Below are positions 34,812 to 43,319 of a stretch of 64,000 nucleotides of DNA, piece by piece. The stretch comes from Sulfurimicrobium sp963741495 (GTDB lineage Bacteria > Pseudomonadota > Gammaproteobacteria > Burkholderiales > Sulfuricellaceae), in contig CAVUID010000007.1 in the NCBI GenBank assembly GCA_963741495.1, positions 1 to 64,000 on the forward strand, written 5' to 3'. Position numbers and translations under genes: made by a program. The notes beneath the pieces are model-generated. The model did not search any database. It was not told where the DNA came from and was given only the letters and a program-made list of their open reading frames with translations. The stretch's first letter is position 1. Each line of letters begins with the position of its first letter.

Positions 34812-36929
34812 TTACTGCTGCGAACGCCGCCGCTCGCCATCTTCCCTGTCCTTGCCGCGATACATGCGGTTGGCGGGTTGGCCAGGCAAATCCGTACGTT
34901 CGCGGCGCTCTACTCGCTCCTGACGCTCTGCCCGTTCCTGACGCTGGGCAGGCTCTGGGCTGACGCGCGGCTGGGCTGGCGCAGCTTCAATCCTGCGCGG
35001 CTCCGATACAACTCGCTCCCTTTCCCGCTCCTGTGCTGGGCGTGCAGAGGCGGGCTCACGCACGCCGCGTAGCGGTGCCACCGTTTCCGGAGAAGCCATG
35101 CGGGAGGAAGGTGATTCGGCCCGGCCGCTCGCGGTACGCTCTTGTGTCCTGTTGAGCGGCGCTGGCGCTTCTGCTTGTCCAGATGATTCGCCGCGCTCAC
35201 GTTCGGTTCGCTCCAGTCGCCGCACCGGTTCAACCCTGCGCGACGGTGCTGCCGCTTCCGGGCTGTCGGGAATCGCTGCTGAGGGCAAAGTCTGCTCGGT
35301 CTGGCCACGCTCCCTGGTTCTAACCCCAGGCACTTCTGTTTCGCGGCGTCTTTCTTCAAAGCGCGGCGGCATGGGAGGACGGGCGCGTTCCTCACCGGCC
35401 TGTGCGCCGAATACCGGGCGCGGCAGCTCGCTGCTCGGACGGATCGGGGCAGGAACATAGCGCGGCTCAGGTGTGGCATTGCCCTGGCGTCGGCGCTCTT
35501 CGCTACGCCACGGTAATGTGGATTCACGAGCCGGGCGTGTGCTGACCACCGGGCGCGACAGCACCTGCTCGGGTGGGCGAATGCGGCTGGGAGCGCCGGT
35601 CATCACGCTTGTCGGGCCGGGTTTCACCGGAAGTGCGCCGTGCATATGCCGGAGCTGGCGGGTTTCAGTCACACGCACCGGCGCATCGTGCCCATGGCCT
35701 CCACCGAAGCGCTCGCGTGTCGTAGCGACAACGGCGTTGTGCACGCGGGTATTGTGATAATTGATATTGGTCACGTTGACGACCGTGCTGCTCTTGATGA
35801 CCACGTTGTTGACCACCCGCGGCCCATGCCAGCCGCCCCACCAGGGCCGGCCGACGAAACCGGGACGCCCCCACCACGGCACCAGGGGCTCGCCCCAGCT
35901 AAGCGCCACCCAGCCCAGCCCCGAAGTGCCGATCCCAATGCCAATGGACGCATTGGAACCGACCCCGAAAAATGCCACCAAGGCGGGCGCATAGACCGCA
36001 ACCCGGACCGCCGGGCCTGGCGCCCATGCCCAATAACTGTTCAAGTAAACCCAGCGCCCATAGTGATAGGGCGCCCAACCCCACGGCGCATCGTCAATCC
36101 AGGTCCACTGGTAGTAGGGATCCCACACCCATCGCCCGGTGCTGTAGGGCGCCCAGCCGGACGCTACGCTGTCGGGCACCCAGACCGGCCCGTATTCACC
36201 CACCACGCGCCATCTTCCATAGTGGTCGAGATCACTCGCCCCGGCGATGCCGGATGGAAGATAGCGTTCACTGACCGCATCGAGCAGGTTATCCGTGCGC
36301 TCGTAGTTCCAGCGGTCCCAGCGGTCAAGCTCCGGCGCCATGTAGGTTTCCGCCCGGGCAACGGTGCCATTCCGCACCACGATTTCCTCGGAAGGTTGAA
36401 TGCTCATCGCCTGCCCGCCCACTGGAACCATCATGGCCCGCCCACCGCGCCGGGTAATGAAATGCACATCCCCATTCACATCCACCCGGTAATAGCCGCT
36501 GCGGTCCATAGTGAACACTGCATTGGGCGTATCCACTTCCACCGTGTAACCGACAGGCAGCGTGCGCAAATCGAACGAAACACGCCCGGAAGCCACCTTG
36601 AACTGGATGAAATCAGCCGTCTGGTTCATCAAGGTAAGCTGCGTATCATCATCAGCGCGGATAAAGGCGCGGCTGCCCATCTGGAGCTCAAGGTCGCCAT
36701 TGTTACCGACAAAGAGCGCATCGCCGGCAGCCAGCGGGGTGTTGTACCGCGCCTCCACCCAATCCTCCGCACCATCGCGGAAGAAGGAAACATCCCCTTC
36801 GACATAACTCAGCCGCAGCGGGCTGGTCGCCAGCTGCGGATCATCATCCTGGGCGATGGCGGCAAAGCTGCTTATGGCCATGAGCAGCAAGAGGGAAAGA
36901 ATAGCGCTGATTCGGGCTAATGGAAGCAT
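34812..36929 (-). CDS. FecR-domain and DUF6600 secreted protein
   Basis: A 705-residue exported protein. After the signal peptide (LSLLLLMAISSFAAIAQ) comes a FecR-like domain (about residues 30-200, LRLSYVEGDVSFFRDGAEDW and DTPNAVFTMDRSGYYRVDV). A DUF6600 region of repeated aromatic blocks follows (GRWVWDPYYQWTWID, GWAPYHYGRWVYLNSYWAWAPG, about 260-340). The C-terminal half (about 420-705) is a low-complexity Arg/Glu/Pro-rich tail, probably disordered. The function is unknown; surface or cell-wall association is inferred. I chose the ATG at 36929 (AGGT upstream) over 36980. Confidence 0.75.
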   Translation of the reverse strand: MLPLARISAILSLLLLMAISSFAAIAQDDDPQLATSPLRLSYVEGDVSFFRDGAEDWVEARYNTPLAAGDALFVGNNGDLELQMGSRAFIRADDDTQLTLMNQTADFIQFKVASGRVSFDLRTLPVGYTVEVDTPNAVFTMDRSGYYRVDVNGDVHFITRRGGRAMMVPVGGQAMSIQPSEEIVVRNGTVARAETYMAPELDRWDRWNYERTDNLLDAVSERYLPSGIAGASDLDHYGRWRVVGEYGPVWVPDSVASGWAPYSTGRWVWDPYYQWTWIDDAPWGWAPYHYGRWVYLNSYWAWAPGPAVRVAVYAPALVAFFGVGSNASIGIGIGTSGLGWVALSWGEPLVPWWGRPGFVGRPWWGGWHGPRVVNNVVIKSSTVVNVTNINYHNTRVHNAVVATTRERFGGGHGHDAPVRVTETRQLRHMHGALPVKPGPTSVMTGAPSRIRPPEQVLSRPVVSTRPARESTLPWRSEERRRQGNATPEPRYVPAPIRPSSELPRPVFGAQAGEERARPPMPPRFEERRRETEVPGVRTRERGQTEQTLPSAAIPDSPEAAAPSRRVEPVRRLERTERERGESSGQAEAPAPLNRTQERTASGRAESPSSRMASPETVAPLRGVREPASARPAQERERERVVSEPRRIEAAPAQPRVSPEPAQRQERAERQERVERRERTDLPGQPANRMYRGKDREDGERRRSQQ

Positions 36930-37126
36930 GAGGGGCACCTGCTTTGAGTAATCAAGCACTGGGCTTGTGGGTTTGGACATATTTAAATAGTAACGCCGTG
37001 GCTTTGATTGGCGTTGACGGTAGGACAGGATAAGGCGCCAAGCGTTTCAGGTTTTTGGGGTTTTCATGGCGAAAAGGTCGGGCAAAGCCTGGGTTTTGAA
37101 TGCGCTTTGCGCATGGATGATTAGGT

Positions 37127-37704
37127 GCCGGGGCCGCCCGGCAGCGGGTTACTTTTCTTGCTTCGCCAAGAAAAGTTAACCAAAAAAAGGCGACCCCGCT
37201 GCGCCGCCCTTCGGGTTCCTTCGGTTTGGCCAACAAATTGGGCGTCTGCGCAACTCGCCCTAGCAGGGCACACAAAACGTGCCCTGCCGCGGAGCTCGAA
37301 CAGGGCGCAGCCGACACCCCCCAATTTGTTGGCCAAACCGAAGCGGCGCAGAGGGGAAGCGGGTGGCGGTTCCACGCTCGGTGCTCTCGAAAGAAGCTGT
37401 TCGTTTTACGCCAGATCGAAGACCAGCCGGTCGTGTCACGACAAACTCCCCTCGGTCCACCGCCGAGCAGCACAGGCAAGCCGGGGGCAGTCGGCGAGCA
37501 CTGTCTGAGCGCGAAGCGCGAGTTATGCATACGATCTTTCATCCGCTTTAGCGGATAAAAAGTCGGAGTCCCCTTGTGGGACAGTCGCCCGGCTTGGCGA
37601 GCAGCGCAGGGAACCCCGTAGGGGGCGGTGGATGGGGTGCCTTGTTTGGTTACTTTATTTTGGGCAAGCAAAATAAAGTAACCAGCCGCCGGGCTGCCCC
37701 CGGC
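37127..37704. repeat. Large structured non-coding element
   Basis: The ends are near-complementary (GCCGGGGCCGCCCGGCAGCG at the left, with the complement of GCCGGGCTGCCCCCGGC at the right). Inside are a hairpin ACTTTTCTTG/CAAGAAAAGT, a 24-bp perfect inverted repeat (37219-37242 with 37320-37343, containing TTTGGCCAACAAATTG), a hairpin GCAGGGCAC/GTGCCCTGC, and a 15-bp hairpin GGTTACTTTATTTTG (37648-37662) with its complement at 37669-37683. Several open frames overlap both strands, but none has a ribosome site or known family. I read it as a repeat-derived element rather than genes. Confidence 0.55.
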
Positions 37705-37747
37705 AATCAAACATCCGCGAAGCGCACAAAACACTTTTTCAAACACA

Positions 37748-38743
37748 TCAAGAGTTATGTGCTGGCCTACGTGAGAAGCACAAACCGGCAAGACCGAGGC
37801 CTAAAAGAGCAAGGGTAGCCGGTTCAGGCGCCGGGTTGGGCGGTGGGGTCTGGCCCGCGACCCCATATTCACTGGCATAACTGTTCAGCGACAATGTCAA
37901 CTGGGAATAAGTGTAGTAGGAATCGAACCCGTTTGGCCGATCTGCGCTCTGGAAATCTGAGAACATATAGTCTGCAACATTTACCCAGCTGTAATCAGGG
38001 GCTTGATAATATGCCAAAAGGGAAGATCCCTGGCTGAAATAAAAGTCGGGAGAATAGGGGTTAATATCCCAAGCCCAAGAGACTGGCCCATTAGATGAGG
38101 TATAACTCGTCACGTTCCACAGAACTCCACTTGAATCCCGCCAGCCAGTGCCCATCCAGAAGAGAGCATAAACATCTGAGGATCCATTACCGCCAGTTAC
38201 CAAAGGATCGCTAGAAGACCACCCTGGCGATGTATCAGCAAAAGTGGTTGATATCATCCAGTTCTGACTAGTTGACGAGGCATCAAGCGTTGGCCGTATT
38301 GCCCCTCCATTAAGGGAAACAAAAGAGTAGTCCCGATCGGCAGTGTTCGTGGCCTCTTTTACGGAGGTTGCGCTGGTCTGCATAGTAACGCTGCCGGAAG
38401 TCAAGAAACTGTTACCTACAGGTGATATAGCCGAAATCGAGCCTGTAGCTGAACTGAGAAGCGAGGTGGATGAATAAGTTGTTCCAGCAGCCCCGTCAAA
38501 TACAACAGGAGCAAAATCATATCTGTCGCGCAGTGTGTTATTAGGCGGATAGTAATAATACCCTTGCCCTGCTTGACTGTATGGCAAGAGGGAATTTTGA
38601 GTATCTATCCCCGTGATAGACCACGTGTAAGTGGACGTGCCAGAAGCGATGGTCTCGGCAAAAGCAGTTGTCGGTAGTAAAGTTTGCGCAAGTGCCAGTG
38701 GCGCGACTATTGTGATGAATATCTTGGAAAAAGTGTGGTTCAT
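37748..38743 (-). CDS. PEP-CTERM sorting-signal protein
   Basis: A 331-residue exported protein. It has a signal peptide (about residues 1-28, ending TTAFA), a Ser/Thr/Tyr-rich extracellular part with no known domain, and a C-terminal PEP-CTERM signal: PAPEPATLALLGLGLAGL then CFSRR. Exosortase (EpsH family) cleaves such signals and links the protein to the surface or exopolysaccharide. No exosortase gene is in the window. The ATG at 38743 has GGGAG seven bases upstream, whereas the one at 38749 is too close to it. Base composition is lower in GC than the neighbours. Confidence 0.88.
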   Translation of the reverse strand: MNHTFSKIFITIVAPLALAQTLLPTTAFAETIASGTSTYTWSITGIDTQNSLLPYSQAGQGYYYYPPNNTLRDRYDFAPVVFDGAAGTTYSSTSLLSSATGSISAISPVGNSFLTSGSVTMQTSATSVKEATNTADRDYSFVSLNGGAIRPTLDASSTSQNWMISTTFADTSPGWSSSDPLVTGGNGSSDVYALFWMGTGWRDSSGVLWNVTSYTSSNGPVSWAWDINPYSPDFYFSQGSSLLAYYQAPDYSWVNVADYMFSDFQSADRPNGFDSYYTYSQLTLSLNSYASEYGVAGQTPPPNPAPEPATLALLGLGLAGLCFSRRPAHNS

Positions 38744-38749
38744 GATCAT

Positions 38750-38905
38750 ACTCCCGGATCAGTTAGCGGAATTCCCTGCCAGGTTCGGGCAGTTGGCAGC
38801 TTCCATTTATTCGTCTCCAAGGATTCTCTCCCTCGCCTCGGTAGCATCCTTCACCCTACCGAAACCCCCGACGCGGACACCCATTTGCTACATTACAAGC
38901 ATCGT
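38750..38905 (-). promoter_or_regulatory. Structured 5' leader of the PEP-CTERM gene
   Basis: Read on the minus strand, the leader contains the hairpin CGGTAG...CTACCG, a possible long-range pair AAGGAT...ATCCTT, and the hairpin CTGCCA...TGGCAG close to the ribosome site. It looks like a regulatory leader. The conserved cores of the cyclic-di-GMP-I, glycine, TPP and cobalamin riboswitches are not seen. Confidence 0.3.
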
Positions 38906-39033
38906 TCATACCACTCAGCATAAGCAATTGATTTGTTGGAAAACCGACTTAACGCTGAGAAATTGAAGCAGGGGAAATGTAAAAAACGTCGACACCTAAG
39001 CTTATGCTCAAATGATTGCCACAGAATTCCAGG

Positions 39034-39060
39034 CAAAAAAAGGGCGGCTTGCGCCGCCCT
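39034..39060 (-). terminator. Terminator of the porin-glnK-amtB operon
   Basis: AGGGCGGC-TTGC-GCCGCCCT (39041-39060) is followed on the minus strand by a run of T (A-run at 39035-39040 on the plus strand). It lies 85 bases after the amtB stop. Confidence 0.85.
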
Positions 39061-39144
39061 GAATTCACTCCTGAGGGAGAGTGATGGAGAAATTTATAAA
39101 CCTTGTCCTGCGGATGCCAGGTTCGGCATCCGCAGGGATTGCTA

Positions 39145-40552
39145 TCAGTCCACACGCTCGCCGTGCAGGCTGACGTCCAGACCTTCGCGCTCTTCTTCTT
39201 CGGAAACACGCAGGCCGATCACCATGTCGATCACCTTGAGGATGATGTAGGAGGCGACGGCGGTATAGGCCACCGTGGCGCCGACTCCGACCAGCTGGGT
39301 GACGACCTGGCCGCCATTGCCTTCGATCAGGCCGGAGGCTGCGTCGCCGCCGATGGCCTTGACCGCGAACACGCCGGTGAGGAGGGCGCCGACGATACCG
39401 CCGATACCGTGCACACCGAAGGCGTCGAGCGAGTCGTCATAGCCCATCATGCGCTTGAGCGACGTGGCACCCCAGTAGCACACCACACCCGAAATCAGGC
39501 CGATGATCAGCGCACCCATGGGGTTCGACGAAACCGGCTGCCGGGGTGATGGCCACCAGACCGCCCACGGCGCCGGACGCGATGCCCAGCACGGAAGGCT
39601 TGCCCTTGCCCAGCCACTCGGCAAACATCCAGGCCAGCGCAGCAGCAGCCGCCGCGATCTGGGTGACGGCCATGGCCATGCCGGCACGGCTGTCAGCAGC
39701 CAGGGCGGAGCCGGCATTGAAGCCGAACCAGCCGACCCACAGCATGGCAGCACCGATCAGGGTGAGCGTCAGGTTGTGCGGCGCCATGGGCTCCCTGCCG
39801 TAGCCGATACGCTTGCCCAGCATGATGGCGATGACCAGGCCGGCGATACCGGCGTTGATGTGCACCACGGTGCCGCCGGCGTAGTCCAGGATGCCCTTGG
39901 TGAACAGCCAGCCCGTGCCTTCCCATACCCAGTGGGTAACCGGGGCGTACACCACCAGCGACCAGATGCCCATGAACCACATCATGGCGGAGAACTTCAT
40001 GCGATCGGCAAAGGCGCCGGTGATCAGGGCCGGAGTGATGATGGCAAACGTCATCTGGAAGATCACGAACACGGTTTCAGGAATATTCGCGCCCGCCACG
40101 CCGGTCAGGGAATCAAGACCCACGCCGTTGAGGAACATCTTGTCCAGCCCGCCTATGAAGCCGCTGCCGGGAGTGAAGGCCAGGCTGTAACCGGCCACCA
40201 TCCAGATGACGGACATCAGGGCTGCAATCGCGAAGCTTTGCATCATGATGGCCAGCACGTTCTTCTTGCGCACCATGCCGCCGTAGAACAGCGCCAGACC
40301 CGGAATGGTCATGAACAGCACCAGGGCGGTGGCGGTCAGCATCCAGGCGGTGTTGCCGGAGTCAAGTTTCGGTTCCGGGTCAGCTGCGGCAACAGGCGCA
40401 GCTTCGGGTGCCGCGCTTGGCACAATGGCTTCAGGCGCTGCTGGTGCAGTTACTGCGGGTTCAGTGCTCATCGGTGCGGCGTCTTCTGCCATCACCGGGG
40501 CAGCCAGCCCGAGGACGCCCAGCAGGGCGATCATGCTAAACAGTTTTTTCAT
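39145..40552 (-). CDS. amtB: Ammonium transporter (frameshifted in this sequence)
   Basis: An Amt/Rh-family channel for ammonium uptake. It starts with a signal peptide (MKKLFSMIALLGVLGLAAPV) and an Ala/Pro-rich linker, then eleven predicted helices with GLALFYGGMVRKKN, FGFNAGSALAADSRA and DAFGVHGIGGIVGALLTG. The frame breaks in the G4 run at 39520-39523 (plus-strand numbering). Removing one base joins AAGFVEP to MGALIIGLISGVVCYWG and gives 468 residues. The ATG at 40552 has AAGGAG upstream. The glnK stop is 13 bases upstream, so it is the third gene of the operon. Confidence 0.93.
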
Positions 40553-40565
40553 GACTTGCTCCTTC

Positions 40566-40904
40566 TCACAAGGCTTCCGGACCGGTTTCGCCGGTGCGGA
40601 TACGGACCACATGTTCCAGGCTGGAAACGAAGATCTTGCCATCGCCGATCTTGCCGGTTGAAGCTGACTTCTCGATGGCCTCGATCACCTGATCCAGCAA
40701 TTCAGCCCGGATCGCGGCTTCCACTTTGACCTTGGGCAGAAAATCCACCACGTATTCAGCACCGCGATACAGCTCGGTGTGGCCTTTTTGGCGTCCAAAA
40801 CCCTTGACTTCGGTGACGGTAATACCCTGTACCCCGACCTGGGACAGTGCTTCCCGCACTTCATCCAGCTTGAACGGCTTGATGATTGCAGTGACCAGTT
40901 TCAT
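40566..40904 (-). CDS. glnK: Nitrogen regulatory P-II protein GlnK
   Basis: A 112-residue trimeric signal protein that senses 2-oxoglutarate and ATP/ADP and gates AmtB. The uridylylated tyrosine is Y51 in YRGAEYVVDF, inside the T-loop. The B- and C-loop segments STGKIGDGKIFV and VRIRTGETG are intact. The start MKLVTAIIKPFKLDEVR is canonical, so the ATG at 40904 is chosen over one at 40919. Position between a porin gene and amtB marks it as GlnK rather than GlnB. Confidence 0.95.
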   Translation of the reverse strand: MKLVTAIIKPFKLDEVREALSQVGVQGITVTEVKGFGRQKGHTELYRGAEYVVDFLPKVKVEAAIRAELLDQVIEAIEKSASTGKIGDGKIFVSSLEHVVRIRTGETGPEAL

Positions 40905-40959
40905 GTTTGACTCCTTCATGGGTGCGGATCATTCCAGCCGACCCGCACCTGGTTAAAAT

Positions 40960-41715
40960 TTAGAATGCTTTGGCAACGGACAGAACGAAGCGGCTATCTG
41001 CGGTTTTGGTACCCTTGGAAACATACAGACTGTCATCTGCATTAGTGTCGATGTATGCGCCAGTGACACTCAGGCCACCACCGAAATCCTTGGTCAGGCC
41101 GACCTTGTAATCGGTATAGCTCAAGGAAGAAGAATTTTTGATCTTCTGGTGGCCGGCATGAAGACCGAGACTGAAACCACTTCCCAGATCGAAATTGGCG
41201 TTTGCTTCGAGGTAGCTTGAACCCTTGCTGTCGGCTACGCCGAACAGGTTGGTCACACTATGGGAATACTTGAGGGTAAACATTTTGTAGCTGCCTGCCA
41301 CATAGAGTTCATCCGTATTGGGGCTGGTGAAGCCGGCGGGATAGCTGCCTGGATATTCATAGTGCAGAACACCGACATCGTATCCAAAGTCATCGTTAAT
41401 GCTGCCCTTGTAACCACCGTAGACATCGATTTCCATGCTGTTGCTCGCACCCGCACCGGCATCTTCCAGCCAGCTGACGTTGGAACCCCAGACGCCGGCA
41501 TAAAGACCACTGGCGTGCGCATAATCAAAACCACCTTGAATGGCCAGCTTTTCACGGGTTTGGGTAACACCGCGATAAACATATTCGGAAGCCAGGCTCA
41601 CGTTTGCACTGATGGGGGAAGCAGCAGCCTCCTCGGCAAAAGCGGGTGTGGCCACCACAAAAGAGGGAACGCCGACGACACCGGCAACCAGAAGGGCTTG
41701 GGATAATTTGCGCAT
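40960..41715 (-). CDS. TorF-family outer-membrane porin
   Basis: A 251-residue outer-membrane beta-barrel protein with a signal peptide (cleavage near residue 27, TPAFA). The mature start is EEAAASPISANVSLASEYVYRGVTQT, the signature of the TorF family (often Gcw_chp). The protein ends with aromatic F, as is needed for barrel assembly. These porins are often the first gene of glnK-amtB operons and probably admit small nitrogen compounds, which is inference. The gene lies 58 bases downstream of a sigma-54 promoter. Confidence 0.88.
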   Translation of the reverse strand: MRKLSQALLVAGVVGVPSFVVATPAFAEEAAASPISANVSLASEYVYRGVTQTREKLAIQGGFDYAHASGLYAGVWGSNVSWLEDAGAGASNSMEIDVYGGYKGSINDDFGYDVGVLHYEYPGSYPAGFTSPNTDELYVAGSYKMFTLKYSHSVTNLFGVADSKGSSYLEANANFDLGSGFSLGLHAGHQKIKNSSSLSYTDYKVGLTKDFGGGLSVTGAYIDTNADDSLYVSKGTKTADSRFVLSVAKAF

Positions 41716-41773
41716 TTTCTTCTCCTTGAGCGAGCTGATAAATAATATTCAAATGTAACTACGCCTAATCTAA

Positions 41774-41789
41774 AGCATAAGGCGTGCCA
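41774..41789 (-). promoter_or_regulatory. Sigma-54 promoter for porin-glnK-amtB
   Basis: On the minus strand TGGCACGCCTTATGCT matches the -24/-12 consensus, with GG and GC at the invariant 10-base spacing. It lies 58 bases upstream of the porin start, which places transcription about 45 bases before the ATG. Confidence 0.85.
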
Positions 41790-41879
41790 GAATATATATT
41801 CATATAGTTCAATTAGTTACTGGCTATTTAAGTGGCGTGCAGACATGAAGGGCGCAACACTGGGGCGCTGCCCCGGCTA

Positions 41880-41900
41880 TGCGCACCGGTTTGGTGCGCA
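41880..41900. promoter_or_regulatory. NtrC-type enhancer palindrome
   Basis: TGCGCACC-GGTTT-GGTGCGCA contains the NtrC-type GCACC-N5-GGTGC core. It lies about 100 bases upstream of the sigma-54 promoter, a usual enhancer distance. A weaker GCGC-containing site may lie at 41849-41867. Confidence 0.75.
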
Positions 41901-41945
41901 CCTCTGCGGGCGGGAAAAGTACAATTTTTGTACTTGCGAGAGAAG

Positions 41946-42518
41946 CTAAGCTGGCCGGTTTTTGGCGCCGCTTTTGCGCGCAGGAAGAAGCGCTTTCAAA
42001 TTTTCCAGCGCGGCACGGATTTGCTCGCGCTCGCTGGCAGAGGCGTGGCCGGCATTTTCATCCAGCCCGGACACCTGGGAACGGATTCCCTTGCAGCGCT
42101 CCCGTTCGTTGTCACGCCATGCCGTGACGAGCGCCAACACAGCGTGCTGCTGCCCGGGAGCGTCATCCCGGGTGAAATCCAGCTCGCCGGTTCGAGTTAT
42201 CAAATCGGAGAAGGGACGCATGATGGAATCAAGGTAACGCGACCACAGCCACTCTGCCAACCCCAGCGCCGCCACATTCAGGGCGACAAGAACCGCCAGC
42301 GTCTGCATGGCCTCCCGGAATAACAGGACAGACAAAGACTCCCTCGCGGCAAAATGAATGCGGTAAAGATTCTCCTCGGCCACCGCCTTCAAATCCAGAT
42401 ACAACATGATCATCCCGGCACCGATCAGCAGCACCTCCAGCAACACGAATGCGATCAGCAGACGATTCTGAACGACCGGGTCGATGTAGTGAATTTTGCG
42501 CTTGGTATTTGCGTTCAT
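41946..42518 (-). CDS. Small HAMP-like membrane protein downstream of the cytochrome gene
   Basis: A 190-residue protein with two membrane helices (about residues 17-40, FVLLEVLLIGAGMIMLYLDL, and 63-88). A cytoplasmic tail follows with SIMRPFSDLITRTGELDF, a HAMP-like linker, and a helical C-terminus. There is no kinase, methyl-accepting or GGDEF output domain. The ATG at 42518 overlaps the cytochrome stop (ATGA), so the genes are coupled. It resembles the upstream small membrane protein in layout but not closely in sequence. The function is unknown. Confidence 0.65.
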   Translation of the reverse strand: MNANTKRKIHYIDPVVQNRLLIAFVLLEVLLIGAGMIMLYLDLKAVAEENLYRIHFAARESLSVLLFREAMQTLAVLVALNVAALGLAEWLWSRYLDSIMRPFSDLITRTGELDFTRDDAPGQQHAVLALVTAWRDNERERCKGIRSQVSGLDENAGHASASEREQIRAALENLKALLPARKSGAKNRPA

Positions 42519-43306
42519 ATATCGTGGCACTCGAAGCACAGAGCCGAGCCTTGCTTGCCGACTCTCAGCTTGCCGTGCTCCTTGACGTAGCCCTTGTGGC
42601 AGCTGATGCAACTGACCTTGCCATCCGGCAGGAAAAGCCGCTGATTGACGACCGCCTCTGGTTTGTAGCGCCCTTTCTGGAAGGACTCGGAATAGCGTCG
42701 CCCGATGGGGTGATTTACGGCGTTGCTGGCGTGGCGCAAAACTTGCCTGCCGTCTATCGAGGCGCCCCGCGGGTCTCCACTGTCGCTGTGGCACCCCATG
42801 CATTGCATGGTGAAGGCATCGATATCGAGGCTGCTCAGGTCTGTCTTGGCGGCAACAGACGACACGTGGCCAGATGAGATCACGGAAACGCCCTGGTCGG
42901 CCATTTTGCTGAAAAAGCCGCTGTCATGGCAGGAAAGGCAAAAATCCCGCCCACGCGCATTACCTCGCATCAGGCCATGCGTGCTGCTGTGCACGTCATG
43001 GCAGGTGCTGCAAGTGACGTCTCCCTTCCAGTCCAGCGGATAGGCAGTCGGAATAGCCCGCACCGGCCGGATGCCGCTCGGGTGGCTTGCTCGAATAGCG
43101 TTGGGGTGGCAGCCGGCGCACAGCTTTTCCTGTGGTGCAACCAGCAGGTGGGCATTTCCCTTGTTAACCTCGTCGCCGGCCAGATGGCAGCCGGAGCATG
43201 CCTGCCCGCTCATGTGCTTCTGCGGCGGGTTCAAGGCCGCGTGAATCCACGATGCAGAACCCAGCACGAGCACGAGCAACACGGCCAGCTTCCAGAACCA
43301 TTTCAA
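42515..43306 (-). CDS. Seven-haem c-type cytochrome
   Basis: A 263-residue exported cytochrome. Seven CxxCH sites are visible in order: CSGCH (from residue 37), CAGCH, CSTCH, CLSCH, CMGCH, CISCH and CFECH. The signal or anchor helix is KLAVLLVLVLGSASWIHA near the start. The paired spacing of the sites resembles doubled-CxxCH cytochromes of the c3/NrfB-like type. I chose the TTG at 43306 because AGGAG lies ten bases upstream and the hydrophobic signal then begins at once; the longer frame to 43393 overlaps the upstream gene. The electron partner is unknown. Confidence 0.85.
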   Translation of the reverse strand: MKWFWKLAVLLVLVLGSASWIHAALNPPQKHMSGQACSGCHLAGDEVNKGNAHLLVAPQEKLCAGCHPNAIRASHPSGIRPVRAIPTAYPLDWKGDVTCSTCHDVHSSTHGLMRGNARGRDFCLSCHDSGFFSKMADQGVSVISSGHVSSVAAKTDLSSLDIDAFTMQCMGCHSDSGDPRGASIDGRQVLRHASNAVNHPIGRRYSESFQKGRYKPEAVVNQRLFLPDGKVSCISCHKGYVKEHGKLRVGKQGSALCFECHDI

Positions 43307-43319
43307 GCCAGACAGGCTC

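Noticed and set aside
37125..37558. Several overlapping open frames of 80-130 codons in the structured element
   Set aside because: They occur on both strands in all phases, follow the inverted repeats, lack ribosome sites and match no protein family. I treat the region as a repeat element.
38768..38790. A sigma-54 promoter upstream of the PEP-CTERM gene
   Set aside because: TGGCAG and CCGC are one base too far apart, and the site lies about 25-40 bases from the ATG within a hairpin.
38750..38905. A cyclic-di-GMP-I riboswitch upstream of the PEP-CTERM gene
   Set aside because: The CGGTAG...CTACCG hairpin is reminiscent of it, but the conserved GCAAA-type core and the GNRA-loop helix are missing.
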